Numbered from the stretch's first letter, positions 51,061 to 63,868 are shown. The stretch: DNA of 64,000 nt from Cricetomys ansorgei (GCA_026225945.1 JAMJFZ010000769.1:2332001-2396000), one strand, 5' to 3'. Numbers and translations are program-made. Notes: generated from the letters alone by a model not told the origin.

Positions 51061-53234
51061 GCTGATACATAAAATGCAAACCAAATGAATGCTTCTTTTC
51101 CTTTTCTTTTCTCTAGAGTAAATGAGTTGGGCTCCTAGTAAAGCCCAGTGATAACTAATGAGGTTCTTTTTTGTAGTATGTTTATGAACTTCTGGGTTTT
51201 TAAATATTTGATGTGCCCCAATTCATTGCAGTTGGTATTCTTATTAAAGTGCAAATTGTGCCAACTTATGCTCTGTCCCCATTTTTAATTGAAGAAACAG
51301 CACTGGATCTAGTGTTCCTTCCCTGCAGGAGATAATGAGATGCTGATGAATACCAGTGATGCTCTCAAAAACAAAACAAAACAAAAAAAATACCTCTTTG
51401 GATGAGGGCTGTTTATATTATTCCTATGAAGAGTGAAAAGATTTATTTTAAATCAGCCTTCTCTATTTTATAGACAGAGATCAAAGCAAAAGAAGACTTT
51501 GGGGAGTCTAAGATGAAAGAATAGATATTAAAGGATTTTTTGGTAATTACCCACCAAATGGACAATTGTCATGGACATTTTAATTGACAAAATGATTGTT
51601 TTTTGTTTTTGTTTTTGTTTTTTATAAATTACAGCACATCACCAGAAATATCAGAAGAGAATTTTCATTTTAATAGCTGGGAAGCACTTGAGAATTCAAA
51701 GAATCCATTTGTGAGATATTCAATCACCAATTTTGACCTTCTACATCATCATATTTGTATTTTTACATGTAAATGTATCTTGACCACTGGCACTTTTACA
51801 ACAGCAGTGTAGGCCTTGGGCTTGGAAAACTCAATCCAATAACATCTTTCAAAACTACTTCGATTTGTTATGTCTTGATCCATCTCTAATTTTATACATC
51901 ATTTCTAGACTCATCCTCCTCTCACCTGGGGGAAATGTCTAATAGAATCCTACTGCATTTTTTCAAATAAAATAATTTATTTTCTTGTGAAGTTTGATGT
52001 TTCTTTTATTTTATTCATTTGGCTAGGTATTTTTTTCTCCCTATATTGTATCAATATCATCCTGAATATCCAGACTAAAGTTTTTTTTTTTTTTCTGTCA
52101 TTTTTATTTCCCTTGCATTTCTGGTAGTCAACCAGATAAAACATCTCTATTTAGCATTCTTAACCTGTCTCTTAAAAAAACTCAGTCATCTCAATCATTA
52201 GTTCTCTGTATGCTAGCTCAGAGTGTTTTATCTTTCTGCTATGACTCCTGTAATCCTAGGTAGTTTCAACCTCAGTTTCTCTGTTTCACAATAACAAAAT
52301 TATCCTCCAATAACATCATTCTATTTACAATATGTTGGTCACACACTTTAATATAGGATGCATGCATTTCACATGCAAGAATAATCATTTAACTTTTCAA
52401 TAACCTCTCATGCTTTCAATTAGGATTCTCAACTATAGTGTGCAGCTTATTGTTCTATAACGTTTCATATATATATATGGGTTGTTTGGTAGGAGAAATT
52501 TATAGTCTAACAATAAATAAAACTGAGGCCTTCCTATTAATACAATTAGAATCCAATCAATGCAACCCTCTGCAGTCATTCAAATGCTTAAAGTAGTTAA
52601 AGAAGTTTGCTATGAGTTCCAAACGAAATGATTTTAGATAATATACAAAAAGAAAGAAAATATTGGTCAAAACTTAAGCCTCTAAAGAGATTTTTAGACA
52701 TTGGTTTTGAAATGACAGGCGAGTAAATTCAGTTCAATATAAGGTGGAGATATTTGAAAACTTGGACAGCAGACAGAAATCATTAATGAGAAACCTTACA
52801 AAGTGTAAAGCATGCTGACCACCTTTCTATATCTTTTCATTAAGTTACAGAGAAATATTATTGCTGCTATATGGAAAACAGCTAAAAGTATGACATTACT
52901 GTCACTAGAACACTTAAGAACTGAGCAGTAGCAAAACTTTGCTTTGGTATAAAGGAACAGATACAATAGGTTCTTCTGATAAGAGAGTCATGAGCAAAAA
53001 TTTAAAAAAAAAATGCCTAAGGATGTGTCAAAGGAAAAGGAAGGCAAACACAGTAGTGTCACCTTCAGGAGTCAGAACGCAAAAGGAAAAAGGAGAATGA
53101 GAATTATCTCCTGGGTAAGCCAAAGGAAAGAGAGCACACCAACAAAGTGAGTATAGGCATACTCAGGTACAGATAGAGGAGACAGGTTTAAAGCTATGAG
53201 AGAAATACTTGTTTGAAATAAGTACAGGAAGAAT
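51061..53234. other. Unique AT-rich DNA
   Basis: About 2.2 kb with short A- and T-rich runs (51363-51390, 51600-51622, 52081-52095). No gene or clear repeat recognised. Confidence 0.45.
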
Positions 53235-53500
53235 ACAAAAGAATTAAGTTATGTCATGCTTGGGAAAATGGATGGAGCAGGAGATCATCATATTAAATAA
53301 AATAAGCCCGATTCAGAAACACAAATATTGCATGATTTCTTTCATGTGCAGAATATAGATTTAATTTTTTAAAAGATATGAAATTACACTGGGACTACTT
53401 GGAAAGAGAAAGGAAGGGAACAAGTTGGAGAAGAGTTTTAAAAAGACAGCTTAATGTGAGTGAATATGATCAAAGTACATGCTATACATTATTATTATTA
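53235..53500 (+). mobile_element. Old L1 3' end
   Basis: GGGAAAATGGATGGAGCAGG, AGATCATCATATTAAATAAA, ATAAGCCCGATTCAGAAACA, CAAATATTGCATGATTTCTT, TCATGTGCAGAATATAGATT, GAATATGATCAAAGTACATG. The first part corresponds to the ORF2 C-terminus of an older mammalian L1; the rest is the 3' UTR. Confidence 0.8.
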
Positions 53501-53527
53501 AAGTATTATTATTAGTAGTATTAAAGT
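53488..53527. repeat. Microsatellite (ATT)n, interrupted
   Basis: ATT and AGT triplets, probably grown from the A/T tail of the L1. Confidence 0.8.
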
Positions 53528-54955
53528 GACATAATGAAAGCATTTTTGTATGGCTAATACATTATGTCTAAAAAGAATGCCAGAAAGAAAATGTAGTCGC
53601 AAACAGGGAATTCTGTGTCTTGAGAAGGGCTTCTAGTGTGTTCCTGGAAGAGATGAAAAGGCTAGAAGTAACTAGAAGTGATGCAAGTTCATATTACAGT
53701 ACACTTAGAATCACTTTGTAAGAGTATAGGATTTGAGATCTTATTTTGAGGTATTTGCAATCATATTTATAACAAAACCAAGAGCAATTGGGGTGGCCTT
53801 CAGAATTGTTAGACACATGGCTGAGTGACAATCGCCTTTGTAACGATTTCTCAAAAAAACTACTATATTTTAGGAGCATGGACATGAATAGATTATTGTT
53901 TAATATTGAAAAATTTTAAGAAAAAAATATATATACAAGAACAAGAATGAAATATTCCATTGTAAACAATTCATATTATGAATTGAAATAGCAAAAGAAA
54001 TGGTTTCAAGGGAAAGAATATTGAAATGCTTACAGACCTAACTGAATTCTTCACTGAAAGAGGCATTTAATGATGAGAGGAAAACAGTTTCTTTTAAAGT
54101 GAAGGGTTAAGATGTAGCAGGAGCCAAAGTGAAAAGTAGAAATCAAAGAACAAATGAGTGGAACATATGAAATATGCACCAATGTTACAAGCAAAGAAAC
54201 AGGTCATAAAAGAACAAAGCGCTACCAGAGGAAAGTTACAATGCTGGGGGGTGGGGGGAGAACAGTCCATTTTCCAAGATTAAAAAAGACACCTGAATCA
54301 GATGCTGAAGGGGAAATAGCTGAAAATAACTTCAAGAAACAGTAATTGATAACAGTTAACATGAAAGATCTTTAAGTCTTTCTCCCTTTCTCTCTCCCTC
54401 CTTTACTCTCAAACAATACTTCAAAGACAGGAAACAATCAGAATGATAAAGAAAGACTCTAAACAGAAGCATCTCAAGATGAGTTGACTTCACAGGTGCC
54501 TTCAAGGCTCAGGAGTTAATGACACAGTAGAATTTGCTAATGAGATTCTAGGCCTAATGAGAAGGAACAGACCTACTAGCATAACATATCTGTATGTTTA
54601 AAATCGTGACAATCAGTGACTAGAATACGAGAATTTAGCAGCCATTTGAACAGAAGAGCATGTGGAATTAAGATGATGTAGAAAACTTAAAAAGGGGATG
54701 TTGGAAGAATGTAATTGAAATCACAAAAAGCAAGAAAAGATACTGATTTGGAACATAGTATGTTCTGTTTTAATACTTACTTTTTCTGATAGTAATATCA
54801 AATCTATGTTTTTAAGGTCTTTAGCAGAGTTCCAAATATCTTTAATATGATAACACAAGACTTATATATCTATAATCAATAATTGAAATATAAAAGAAAT
54901 TCAACAAATTAGAAAATGAGAAAAGGTACCCATATATTTTCTCATTTAAAAAAAA

Positions 54956-54956
<1 letters not shown>
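53528..54956. other. Unique AT-rich DNA
   Basis: A G-rich run GGGGGGTGGGGGGAG near 54246-54260 is noted. No gene recognised. Confidence 0.45.

Positions 54957-54993
<37 letters not shown>
54957..54993. repeat. Microsatellite (TG)n
   Basis: About 36 bp of pure TG following an A run. Confidence 0.96.
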
Positions 54994-54995
<2 letters not shown>

Positions 54996-55139
54996 ATACT
55001 CGTACATGTTAATTCTCTGAACTCTTCCTTGAAACTGTATTTTCACTATATTGTACCACTTACGGTGAATACTTTCATAACTATTTATACTGTTAAAAAA
55101 ACTTTGGGCATTTTTACCTTATTCGTCTTGTACTTATCT

Positions 55140-55375
55140 CTTATGTTTTTTTTTTATGGGGTTTCTGTGTATGTGTGTGCGTGTGTTTCTTATGCTTTAT
55201 TTTTCTTTGTTTTCTGTTATCTGTTTGCTTTTATTTCAGTTTGCTATTTTGTTTTATTGGCCTATTTGTTTTCTAAAGAGAAAGAAAGTGTAGAGTTGGA
55301 TAAGTATGGAGGTGGAGAGGATCTGGGAGGAGACAAATTAGAATATAGAGTATGATAAAAAGACTTTCAATGAAA
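55140..55375 (+). mobile_element. L1 3' UTR terminal fragment
   Basis: A T-rich stretch with TTTGTTTTCTGTTATCTG and TTTTGTTTTATTGGCC, then GTAGAGTTGGATAAGTATGG, AGGTGGAGAGGATCTGGGAG and GAGACAAATTAGAATATAGA. The 131-codon open frame 54960-55355 spans microsatellite and L1 and is not a gene. Confidence 0.7.
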
Positions 55376-58329
55376 AATAGAAATTGCTTTCATTTTATCC
55401 TCAAAGTACTTATTAAACTTCAGGGATGATATTTTAATTTTGGCAAATAAGGATGTGTTGACCCTATTCAGATAAATGTATATTTCCTCACTGTCCTCAC
55501 TATTTTTTAAAAGTGTTTTTAAAGACTTTGTCTTACAATAATATTTTTCTCCTGGAATATGTTTAGTTCTCTCTATTTACTTAGTAGTTGATTTTTAACT
55601 CTGGTCTTTATTTTAATTACAAATGTAGACATTTATTAGTCTGACATAAGCAACATGCTCTGCACTTTGATTCTACAGTGTTTCTTGCTAAGAAATATGT
55701 CATATATTGCACCTAGTATATACCTTCTAGTAGGCTATTCTGCTTTAAAATGTTGATGGAGCTAATAGCTCAGTCTGAAATTAACTACTGTTAGGTATCT
55801 ACATTTTATTCCTTAGCAATTTTATTGAGATTCATCATCCTGAATTGTTTATTTGTATTGATGACTCTCCAATTCTTATATCCAAAATATTCCTGAATTT
55901 CATTCAATCTTATATGGCCAAATGTCTACTTAGCATTGGCATATCAATGAAAATAGAGCTCTAAAATTTAAAAAAATTAGAAATGAGATGAATAGTGGTT
56001 AAAAATTAGGAAAAAGACTAATAACACACGGTCTAGAAAAAGAAATATGGGCATTTCTGTCACAGGAAGTATTATCAAAAGCTCAGTTATCAGAAAGCAT
56101 GCTGCACTGGGAGCAAATAGTCAATTTTGTTTTGACGACAATAGGTATAAAGAAAAAGATAAGTTAATTATATTGTTGCGTAAAAACTACTCACTGAGTA
56201 CACAGTTACACTTACTATTGAAGACACCGTTGACTTTGAGGAAGCCATAGAATTTAAACTGTAAGGAGCCATCTATGGAGGCCAACATATGGATTAAGAC
56301 TCAATTTTTTCTACTACATTAGCCATAGAATTATGTGTCAGTTACTCAGTATATGTACTAGATTGGGCTGTGTTAGGCCTCAGTGATTATTCTAAATAGT
56401 GGTTACCTTTTTCACATTGTTAATTAATAAGTGAATTGATACATTTACTGTTTTGATAATAGTATCTTGGACATAATAATAATTGAATATTTTAGCATTT
56501 AGTATTGATAAAGATATGTCGAGTTAAACAAGGGTTCTGCCTTGAAATGGAATTTCAAACTATAAGGAAGACGCATATCAAAATATAAAACAAAACAATT
56601 TAATTTGCATTTGTTGTAAGGAAGAAACAAAGTGTGACAACATACATAATGTCAATTGTGTATTGCCTACTTGAGAGAGAGGTTAAAAAAAATGAAAGTA
56701 TTTTGCTGAACATAAAACTCAATCAGAATTTTAAAGGATTAAACACATACCCAAGAAAAGAGATAGGAAAGATATGTTGCAGATTAACTACAAGTGTTAA
56801 GGACGAGAGAAGATTAATAGCTAAGTTTATTGCAAAATTCAGATTATGAAGAACCTTTAGTACCATTTAAGACCTCTGAAATCTTGCAACCTAAATGGTG
56901 TGTCACCATAGAATGTTAAATTGAGGATAACAAGCCAGGACATGCATTATAGAAAGATCAATTTGAGAGCAAGCAACAGATCTGGAAAGACTAATTAGAA
57001 TGATAATTTAAAGGATAATAATCCTGATAACAAATGGGAATAATTGCCTATCAATGACATAACTCACATGGACAAGCACCAGAAAACAAGTTATCATCTG
57101 CTGCCTCTTGCCATTAGACAATTTAAAAAATTATTGATCCCTAAATACTTATAAAGTACCTGTAATTGTCATTTCCTACCTTTATTTCATACCAGCCACA
57201 AAGAAATATTTCCTGTCCCTTGAAAACATTAAGTGTGTTATCTGACTTCTGGTCTTCATACCCATTTTTCCTTCAACCTAATATACACTAAGATCATTCC
57301 ATACGTTTTATGATTTGGTTGGATTGAGTATTTCACAGTTGGATCTTGTACAGTTATCTCAGAGAAGCACTTTAACGTCTTTCCAGACACCCTTGTTTTG
57401 TTTCCATAGCACCCAACACATACTGATCCACCATAATCATTACATATTGTTTATATAAGATCCAGGAGGAGGGAGAATCTGTCTTGTCCTCTGCCACATG
57501 ACCAAATACCTTACTCATAAAAGGCTTTATTATTAAATTTTTGAAGTAAGTGAAACAATGGAAACATGAATCAAATTTATAGGATTGAGGGGGTTTTTGG
57601 CCAATTTTTAGGTTTTATCATTGTGGTTCAGTACACATATTCACAATGATGTTTTAAAATGTATTACAGAGTCTACAAATTTTTAACAGCTAGAAATTTA
57701 GAAAGATATAACACAAAAAATAACATGTGTGGGGAATGAATTTTGGGCTATACAATATTATTAATACATTGCTTATGTTTGCTACAACAGTTATCTAAAT
57801 TATCAATATTTTTTAAATTTTCTTTCATTTTCCCCTCTTATCATTTTCTCCCATTTTTTGTAGTTTTTTTCCAATTTCATACATTTCCTTCTGAATGTAA
57901 ATAATATGATGACTGGAACATGAACTGCCTGACGATGTCTACCACACATGACTATATCAAACACCTGTGATTAGCAGAATGTTTGATACTCAAAAGATAT
58001 TTGATATATGTTTGAATGAATAATTTTAAACATATAAGTCATTCATCTAAGTTGTGAATACTACATATTGGATATGTATCTACAAAAATAATAAGGAAAT
58101 ATTGAATGAGAATTAAATCAAGAAAAAGGGAAGAGCTCATAGGGCTTTAGTCTTTTACCCTTGAACTATTGACTATTAATAGACTCTGTGATGAGAAAAT
58201 CAACAGGCTTTGTGTATCTATCGCTGAACTCTCCAGGCACCAATAGATAGCTCCAAATTCATGATCACACAGATAGTCAATAGTTAATCTTAGGGGTATC
58301 ACTAAACAAAATGGATAGTCCCAAATGTG
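55376..58329. other. Unique AT-rich DNA, longest repeat-free stretch
   Basis: Almost 3 kb in which I recognise no repeat, gene or exon. It would be the natural place to look for conserved non-coding sequence, but nothing in the bases alone shows it. Confidence 0.45.
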
Positions 58330-58440
58330 AGAGAGAGATTTGTGAGAGTGACAATTGACAGTGGTGGTAGGGAAGTAAGGAATGAAAGTGGTTGGTATGT
58401 GTGAAATTTTCCTAAAAATAATTTTAAATAATAGTAAAAT
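58330..58440 (+). mobile_element. Possible L1 3' end fragment
   Basis: Purine-rich segment with GTGGTAGGGAAGTAAGGAAT and GTGTGAAATTTTCCTAAAAA resembles an L1 3' terminus. Short and diverged. Confidence 0.35.
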
Positions 58441-58542
58441 AACATTTTATATACAAATTTCCATATTAATATAATGTAAAAGTGAATGCTCGAATTTATC
58501 CGTACATAACTCCTTTCTGCAACTATTCAACTTATAATAGAT

Positions 58543-58766
58543 CAGTATCTCTCAACTAGTGGGTCACAACCCCTTTGGGAATTAAACAACCCTTCACAGG
58601 GTTCACCTAGGACCATGCTGCATATCAGATATTTACATTATGATTCATAATAGTAGAAAAACTACAGTTATGAAGTAGCAATGAAAATAATTTTATGGTT
58701 GGGGGTCACCACAGCATGAGGAACTGTATTAAAGAGTCACAGCATTAGGAAGGTTGAGAAACACTA
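58543..58766 (+). mobile_element. SPIN-like hAT non-autonomous DNA transposon
   Basis: 224 bp with terminal inverted repeats CAGTATCTCTCAACT (left) and AGGTTGAGAAACACTA (right). Inside are GGGTCACAACCCCTTTGGGA, ATTTACATTATGATTCATAA, AGTTATGAAGTAGCAATGAA, AATTTTATGGTTGGGGGTCA and CAGCATTAGGAAGG. This fits the short non-autonomous SPIN (Space Invader) hAT family. Flanks TAATAGAT (58535-58542) and TTCTAGAT (58767-58774) agree at 6 of 8 bases, and the right one fits the NTCTAGAN hAT target preference. It has no transposase. Confidence 0.85.
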
Positions 58767-58774
58767 TTCTAGAT

Positions 58775-60539
58775 GGTAATTCTTTACTTTTGTTTTCTTA
58801 ATAATTGTAGAAACAAGGACAGTAAAGTATGGAGGTTTCAGAAATCCTACTAAATCTCATGCATTTCTTTAAAAACCCAATTCCATTGTGTTAGTGATTT
58901 CATTAAAATCAATTTTCATATCATCTAAATAAGTTGATAGGATTGAAATATTCACAATATTTTATAAAAACCAGAAAATGTTGTATTGCATATAATTTAC
59001 TACAGGACAATATCTATGTAACTCAGTCATAGAGTAAATACTTGAACAAATTTTTTTTTCAGATCCATTAAGTAAAATATAACTAGTTTTCTTCCCATGC
59101 CAATCTATAAAGCTTGTTCAGAATCAGATTTTCTCAGAAGAATGGTTTGTGTTCCTCATATTCTCCATAATTTTACAGACTGTCTTAATAGCAATGCTCA
59201 TTAAACACAACGATGAATGTTAAAGTCCCTCTACTAGAGAAGATATTACTTGGCTTTCTAAGTTTGGGATTTAACCAATCTATTTTAATGTTATACAGTT
59301 TCAGAAAATAAACTGTAAATTAACCAATCAGTAAAAGATGTTATAGAAGGCAAATACCCTTTTCATGAATATCATCAATGACCCATAATTTTAATAAATA
59401 GAACTATACACATCTTAACATCCATCAATTCTTTCCAGTTTGAACATTTGATTTTAACAAGCATATAAATGTTACCAAGTTTCACATAAACTACCATTTT
59501 GCTTAAGTTTCTAAATATGCATATTGTGTTACGCATAACAGATTATTAATATGCATACAATCACACAGAGAAAGACATTGCTTATCCATAAGGGACACAA
59601 AAATGAGAAATATTAAATAAATAATTTTAGAAAACCCATTTATTTCTGATAATTTCTGATTGTGTATTTTTTATTTGTGTGATCGAATACTTCAGCACTT
59701 CTGATTTTAGGCTATATATGCTACCACAAGGATTCCAAGAAATATTCTTGAAAACAATCCAAATTAAAAACTCTATAAATGCATTGGAGTGTGAATGCTT
59801 ATATTGATTTTTCAGAAAATATAATACATAGCTATTGTCCTTCAAGATTTCAACAGCAGGTTGAAAAACTACATTCTTATGAAACAATGAGCCTGAGTGG
59901 AGAACATGTCATGTCTACATATTATAATAGGAACATATATACCAATTCTGAATAACTGAAAATCATTTTGGTAAGAATGGTAAGAGAAGAAAATTTTGTG
60001 GGTCATGCAGTGCTGGCTGGAGAAGCAAAATACATGAAAAATTAATGGAAAACATTTCAAGTGACAAAATGCAGCAATGGGAGCTGTAATTGGAATCATT
60101 CTTATTTAATTAGCAAATAAAAATAATATGTGTTGATTGCTTATATCAGTGCAGGCATTTTATGCAACATCTGAATTTATGGAACACTTTCTGGACCATA
60201 ATATTTGTAGGTCAAACTAAAATTCAGCATAATCCCCTTCATTCAGTTGTTCACATATTTTAATTATCTACTGCATGGTAAGTACTGATCAAACCTGAAA
60301 AAGAAGTGTTCCTGGAGAGTAGAAATTATATGTAGTAGAAGTGGGAGGAGTAATAGTAAGATATATGCATCTGTCTTGTTGTGTCTGCAAAATGGTATTT
60401 CTTTAAACTCATTTACCACCTGTGGATTTTGCAATCTTTCTGCCCAGTCTTCCACACAGATACCTGAGATAGATGGAAAGGAATGTGATAAGGACATTGC
60501 ATTTAATGCTGAACACTCCATTGTATCTCATTTCCTCCA
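58775..60539. other. Unique AT-rich DNA
   Basis: No gene recognised. Minus open frames at 59627-59887, 59869-60099 and 60264-60521 have no recognisable similarity. Confidence 0.45.
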
Positions 60540-61429
60540 TGTTGTTCAGTTGTGAGTCTCTGTTTTACTTGCAATCTACTGCAGGACAAACTTCTCTGAT
60601 GAGGGTTCAGCAATGTGCTTATCTATGGAGATAGCAATATGTCATTAAACAACAGTGCATTGCTGTTTTCATTTAGCAGAATAATAGAAATAGATTTTCA
60701 CCTAAGGCCTATGACCTGTCAAGTCTGTAGTTCTTGGCCTCATTAACAATAGCAGGTATAGGTCTTAAAGTAAATGATAAAGTGGTTTGTCATTTCCCTA
60801 ACATTTGTGCCACTATTGCACAGGAGGGCATATCTTGTAAGAATGTCACTATTACAGCTCTTGGGGTTCTTAGCTGAGTGACATTGTTGAGATTATTTTT
60901 TCCCTCCAGCAGTGTATCTAATATCTTCCAGCAGTATGAATGCTGTGAATCAGTGAAAACATCTAGTTGAGCACCAGATACATTTCTTCATGTTTGATGA
61001 CATAAATCTTTAGCAATAGGGGATTATTTTCAGATTATGGGGGGGGTAATGAGTAGCACTGATAATAGCCTGTAATGGTTGTAGAGCTGATGGGACTCTT
61101 TTGGCCAAGAATTCAAAAAGATGTATCCCATTCTCAATACTAGGATTTTATTTGGTAGCATTTGATGTCTAGTTGGGACACTGCCTACCCTATCATATGA
61201 TAACATCTTTTAAACACCTTTTCTATATGCATATATTTTAGAAAGCTTCTACAATAGTAGGTTTTCATATTGATTTTCCAAAGATTTTTAAAATTAGTAA
61301 GCCCTTTCAATATTCCCTCCTCTACTACTCTTTGTTGCTTTCCCATCCTCAACTCTCTTTAATCCCCAGTTATACTTTTTCATATATCCCTTTGTAAAAC
61401 TACGTTCAATATGACATTCCATAATTTCC
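60540..61429. repeat. Probable old rodent repeat, unclassified
   Basis: The text (GTGAGTCTCTGTTTTACTTG, TGCCACTATTGCACAGGAG, then TACTCTTTGTTGCTTTCCC) feels like a recurrent rodent interspersed sequence rather than unique DNA. I cannot name the family or fix its edges. It ends where a forward L1 3' UTR begins. Confidence 0.3.
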
Positions 61430-61855
61430 CAGACATGATAGGGCAGATAAACATAAAAACTCACAAAGACTGTGACAGTCACACAAGACTTGCACAAGCT
61501 CAAGCCAGACAACATCCCAGCACAGAAGAGAGGAAATTGGTACAGAGTCCCACTCCTAACCAAGAAAGCTATTCCAAAATGAGCAAACGCTATATTCTGG
61601 ACGATGGGAAATCAATTTTCTTCAATGAGTCACACTGGGTGGATCAACCACACTCCAGGGCAGGCCTCATGCACAGGAGCAGTCAGCGAACACATAGTGA
61701 CTCCATAATTTTCAGTGACTTTTCTTTTATTATGAAAGAGAAAACATATAATTCTGTGTGTAGGGATAGGGGAAGATCTGGGAAGAGTGGAAGGGCAGGA
61801 AATAGTTTGAAAAAAAAACTGTATAAAATTTTCAAATAATAAATACAAATAAATA
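61430..61855 (+). mobile_element. L1 3' UTR
   Basis: AGACTGTGACAGTCACACAA, GACTTGCACAAGCTCAAGCC, AGACAACATCCCAGCACAGA, GGGAAATCAATTTTCTTCAA, CCACACTCCAGGGCAGGCCT, then GGGAAGATCTGGGAAGAGTG and an A-rich end. The 142-codon open frame 61411-61839 is a chance frame through the non-coding UTR. Confidence 0.85.
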
Positions 61856-61878
61856 GAAATACAATACCTCAAAGGTTT

Positions 61879-61880
<2 letters not shown>

Positions 61881-61940
<60 letters not shown>

Positions 61941-61942
61941 AA
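61881..61942. repeat. Compound microsatellite (CATA)n(CA)n(TA)n
   Basis: Three adjoining repeat types in about 60 bp. Confidence 0.96.
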
Positions 61943-62304
61943 TATAAATTAGTAACAATGAGGTAATGGAAGAGGAAGGAATAATGAAGAAGCATGGAGA
62001 TGAAATGTTTTGAGATTGTGACTAAATTCTCCATCCTGACTGCAGTAAATGCCAAAAAGATATATACAGATATCAAATATATCTGATTGTACAATTTACT
62101 GTATGTCAATTATACCTCAACACACTATTGAAAATAAATGAAATTTAATTATTAAATAAGTAAAAGAAAAAGTCTCAGAAGTATAAGGGAGATGGGAAGT
62201 GACAGTGGTGGATATAGAGAGCTGGAATGGTAAAGTTTTAAAATCACAAGGCAAGCCATATTCAAAGGCTAACATCTGGGCACAAAACTGAAAAGAATAA
62301 AAGG
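61943..62304. other. Unique DNA with a possible old L1/MER end
   Basis: GTATGTCAATTATACCTCAA near 62101-62120 resembles the end of an old mammalian repeat. Otherwise nothing recognised. Confidence 0.35.
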
Positions 62305-62642
62305 AATGATGAGAATTGTAGTAGATGGATGCTGTTGTGTCTCACCAAGATAAACAAGGAGGTATTTTCATAGGTGCATACCCTGTCAGACCTCAGCAGA
62401 GGGAACCACCATCATGGCCAGTGCCATAGTCACAGTGGAACCCCAAGAGTCTCAGCTCAGGTGTTTTTATTGATTCAAAATTCCTTAAGTGTTCTACTGA
62501 TAACACATGCAGATCATTAAAAATTAACCCCCACAGAAACCCAACACCTGCAAGCAATACAAAACGCGAAGGCCTATGCATCCCTTTTCCCAAAGGTGCA
62601 AAAAAAATTTTTAAACATAACTAAAATTAAACTTCCACAATA
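62305..62642 (-). mobile_element. LTR (3' LTR) of two-LTR element, copy 2
   Basis: Contains GTGTTTTTATTGATTC (AATAAA on the reverse strand), AGAGGGAACCACCATCATGG and GATAACACATGCAGATCATT. It pairs with 63530-63868 through the ACACATGCAGATCATTA variant that copy 1 lacks. The reverse-strand start is changed to TATTGTGGAAG. The polypurine tract AGAAAAGGGGAAA adjoins it. Confidence 0.82.
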
Positions 62643-63529
62643 TTTCCCCTTTTCTGTATAAAATTTGCTTTACCTTTACAATACAGCTTAACAGTACACC
62701 AGCAAAATTATTTACAAGAGTAACAATCAGAAGTTGCTAATGAATAGGACCAAATGAAACCAAAATCTGTCAAGCGTTTCACGATGTCTTTGGACAGCAG
62801 AAAAACATTATCAATGTCCAATTATCTAGAATTCACTCACGATTATTTGAGCTCCTCCAAAGGACTTGGATCTGTCTTCTGCAGCACACAGAGTTTGTGT
62901 GTGTCTCGCTGGCTCCAATCCACTGCTGCTGCTGTTCTTGTTGGTCATCCTATGGCACTGGCATCTCAAAAACTGCTGGGATCTTCTGCAATTGGGCTGC
63001 ACTTTCACGAATAGTATCTTCTGGGCACCTTTCATGGTGCCACGCCTCAACTTCTCTGCATGAACCCTTTAATCTGGTCTATACTTTTACTAATGGCCTC
63101 TCCTGGCCTCTTATAGTGCCAAGCCTAAGCTGTTCTCCAAAGACCCCTTCATGCCTTCAAATCCAGTAACACCTGGGTGACTCTTAAAGTACCAAGTTCA
63201 GCTACCAGCACAAGATACAACATTGGCCAGTTCTGGAAGACAGCTTCAGTGTGCTGACCCTTAGGAAACACTTTCTAGATTTTAAGATAGAGTCTGCTTT
63301 GTAGGAGACAGAACTGGTCACCTTGAGGAAGGGTTCCCTCATGAGGTGGAGTTCTCATCATAGCAAATGCGTCTTGTTATGACTACTTGTAGACAGGCTT
63401 GCAGGAAAAAAAACTGGATAGGTTTGCAGAAAACAAAATGAAACGGACTCTGCAAGGCCTGAAATTTATTTTTCTTACTCTTCCTTGTGTCCATGGTTGA
63501 TGAGCTGATGTGATATCAGTGCCCCACTT
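62643..63529 (-). mobile_element. Non-coding internal region of two-LTR element, copy 2
   Basis: Homologous to 21846-22700 of copy 1 (shared TTTGGACAGCAGAAAAACAT, GTGCTGACCCTTAGGAAACA). About 500 bp near the 5' (right) side is missing compared with copy 1. Next to the right LTR the reverse strand reads TGGGGCACTGATATC, the putative primer-binding site. No coding capacity. Confidence 0.8.
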
Positions 63530-63868
63530 TGTTATGCCATTCGTAGTAGTACATTGCTGTGGCAGCTCACCAAACAGACAAGGAGACATATTCATTGGTG
63601 CAAACTCTGCCAGACCTTAGAAGAGGGAACCACTGTCATGGCCAGTGCCACACTCACAATAGGACCCCGAGAGTCTGCTTCCAGGTGTTTTATTGATCCA
63701 AACTCCTTAGGTGTTCTACTGATAGCACATGCAGATCATTAGCAATTAAACATCCCCCACAGAAATCCAAAACCTACAAACAATCCAATATGTGAAGTCC
63801 TATGCATCCCTTTTTCCAATGGTGCACAAAAACATTTTAAACATTACTAAAAATAAACTTCCACAACA
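63530..63868 (-). mobile_element. LTR (5' LTR) of two-LTR element, copy 2
   Basis: The reverse strand starts TGTTGTGGAAGTTTATTTTT at 63868 and ends ...GGCATAACA at 63530, with TG...CA ends. CCAGGTGTTTTATTGATCC holds the AATAAA signal. No convincing target duplication was found at the outer edges. Confidence 0.82.

Noticed and set aside
54960..55355. 131-codon plus-strand open frame with hydrophobic stretches
   Set aside because: It starts in a TG repeat and ends in an L1 3' end; the hydrophobicity comes from T-rich DNA.
61411..61839. 142-codon plus-strand open frame
   Set aside because: It runs through a recognisable L1 3' UTR, which is non-coding, and resembles no protein.
61630..62109. 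159-codon minus-strand open frame
   Set aside because: It crosses a CA/TA microsatellite (runs of CV and YI) and the antisense of an L1 3' UTR.
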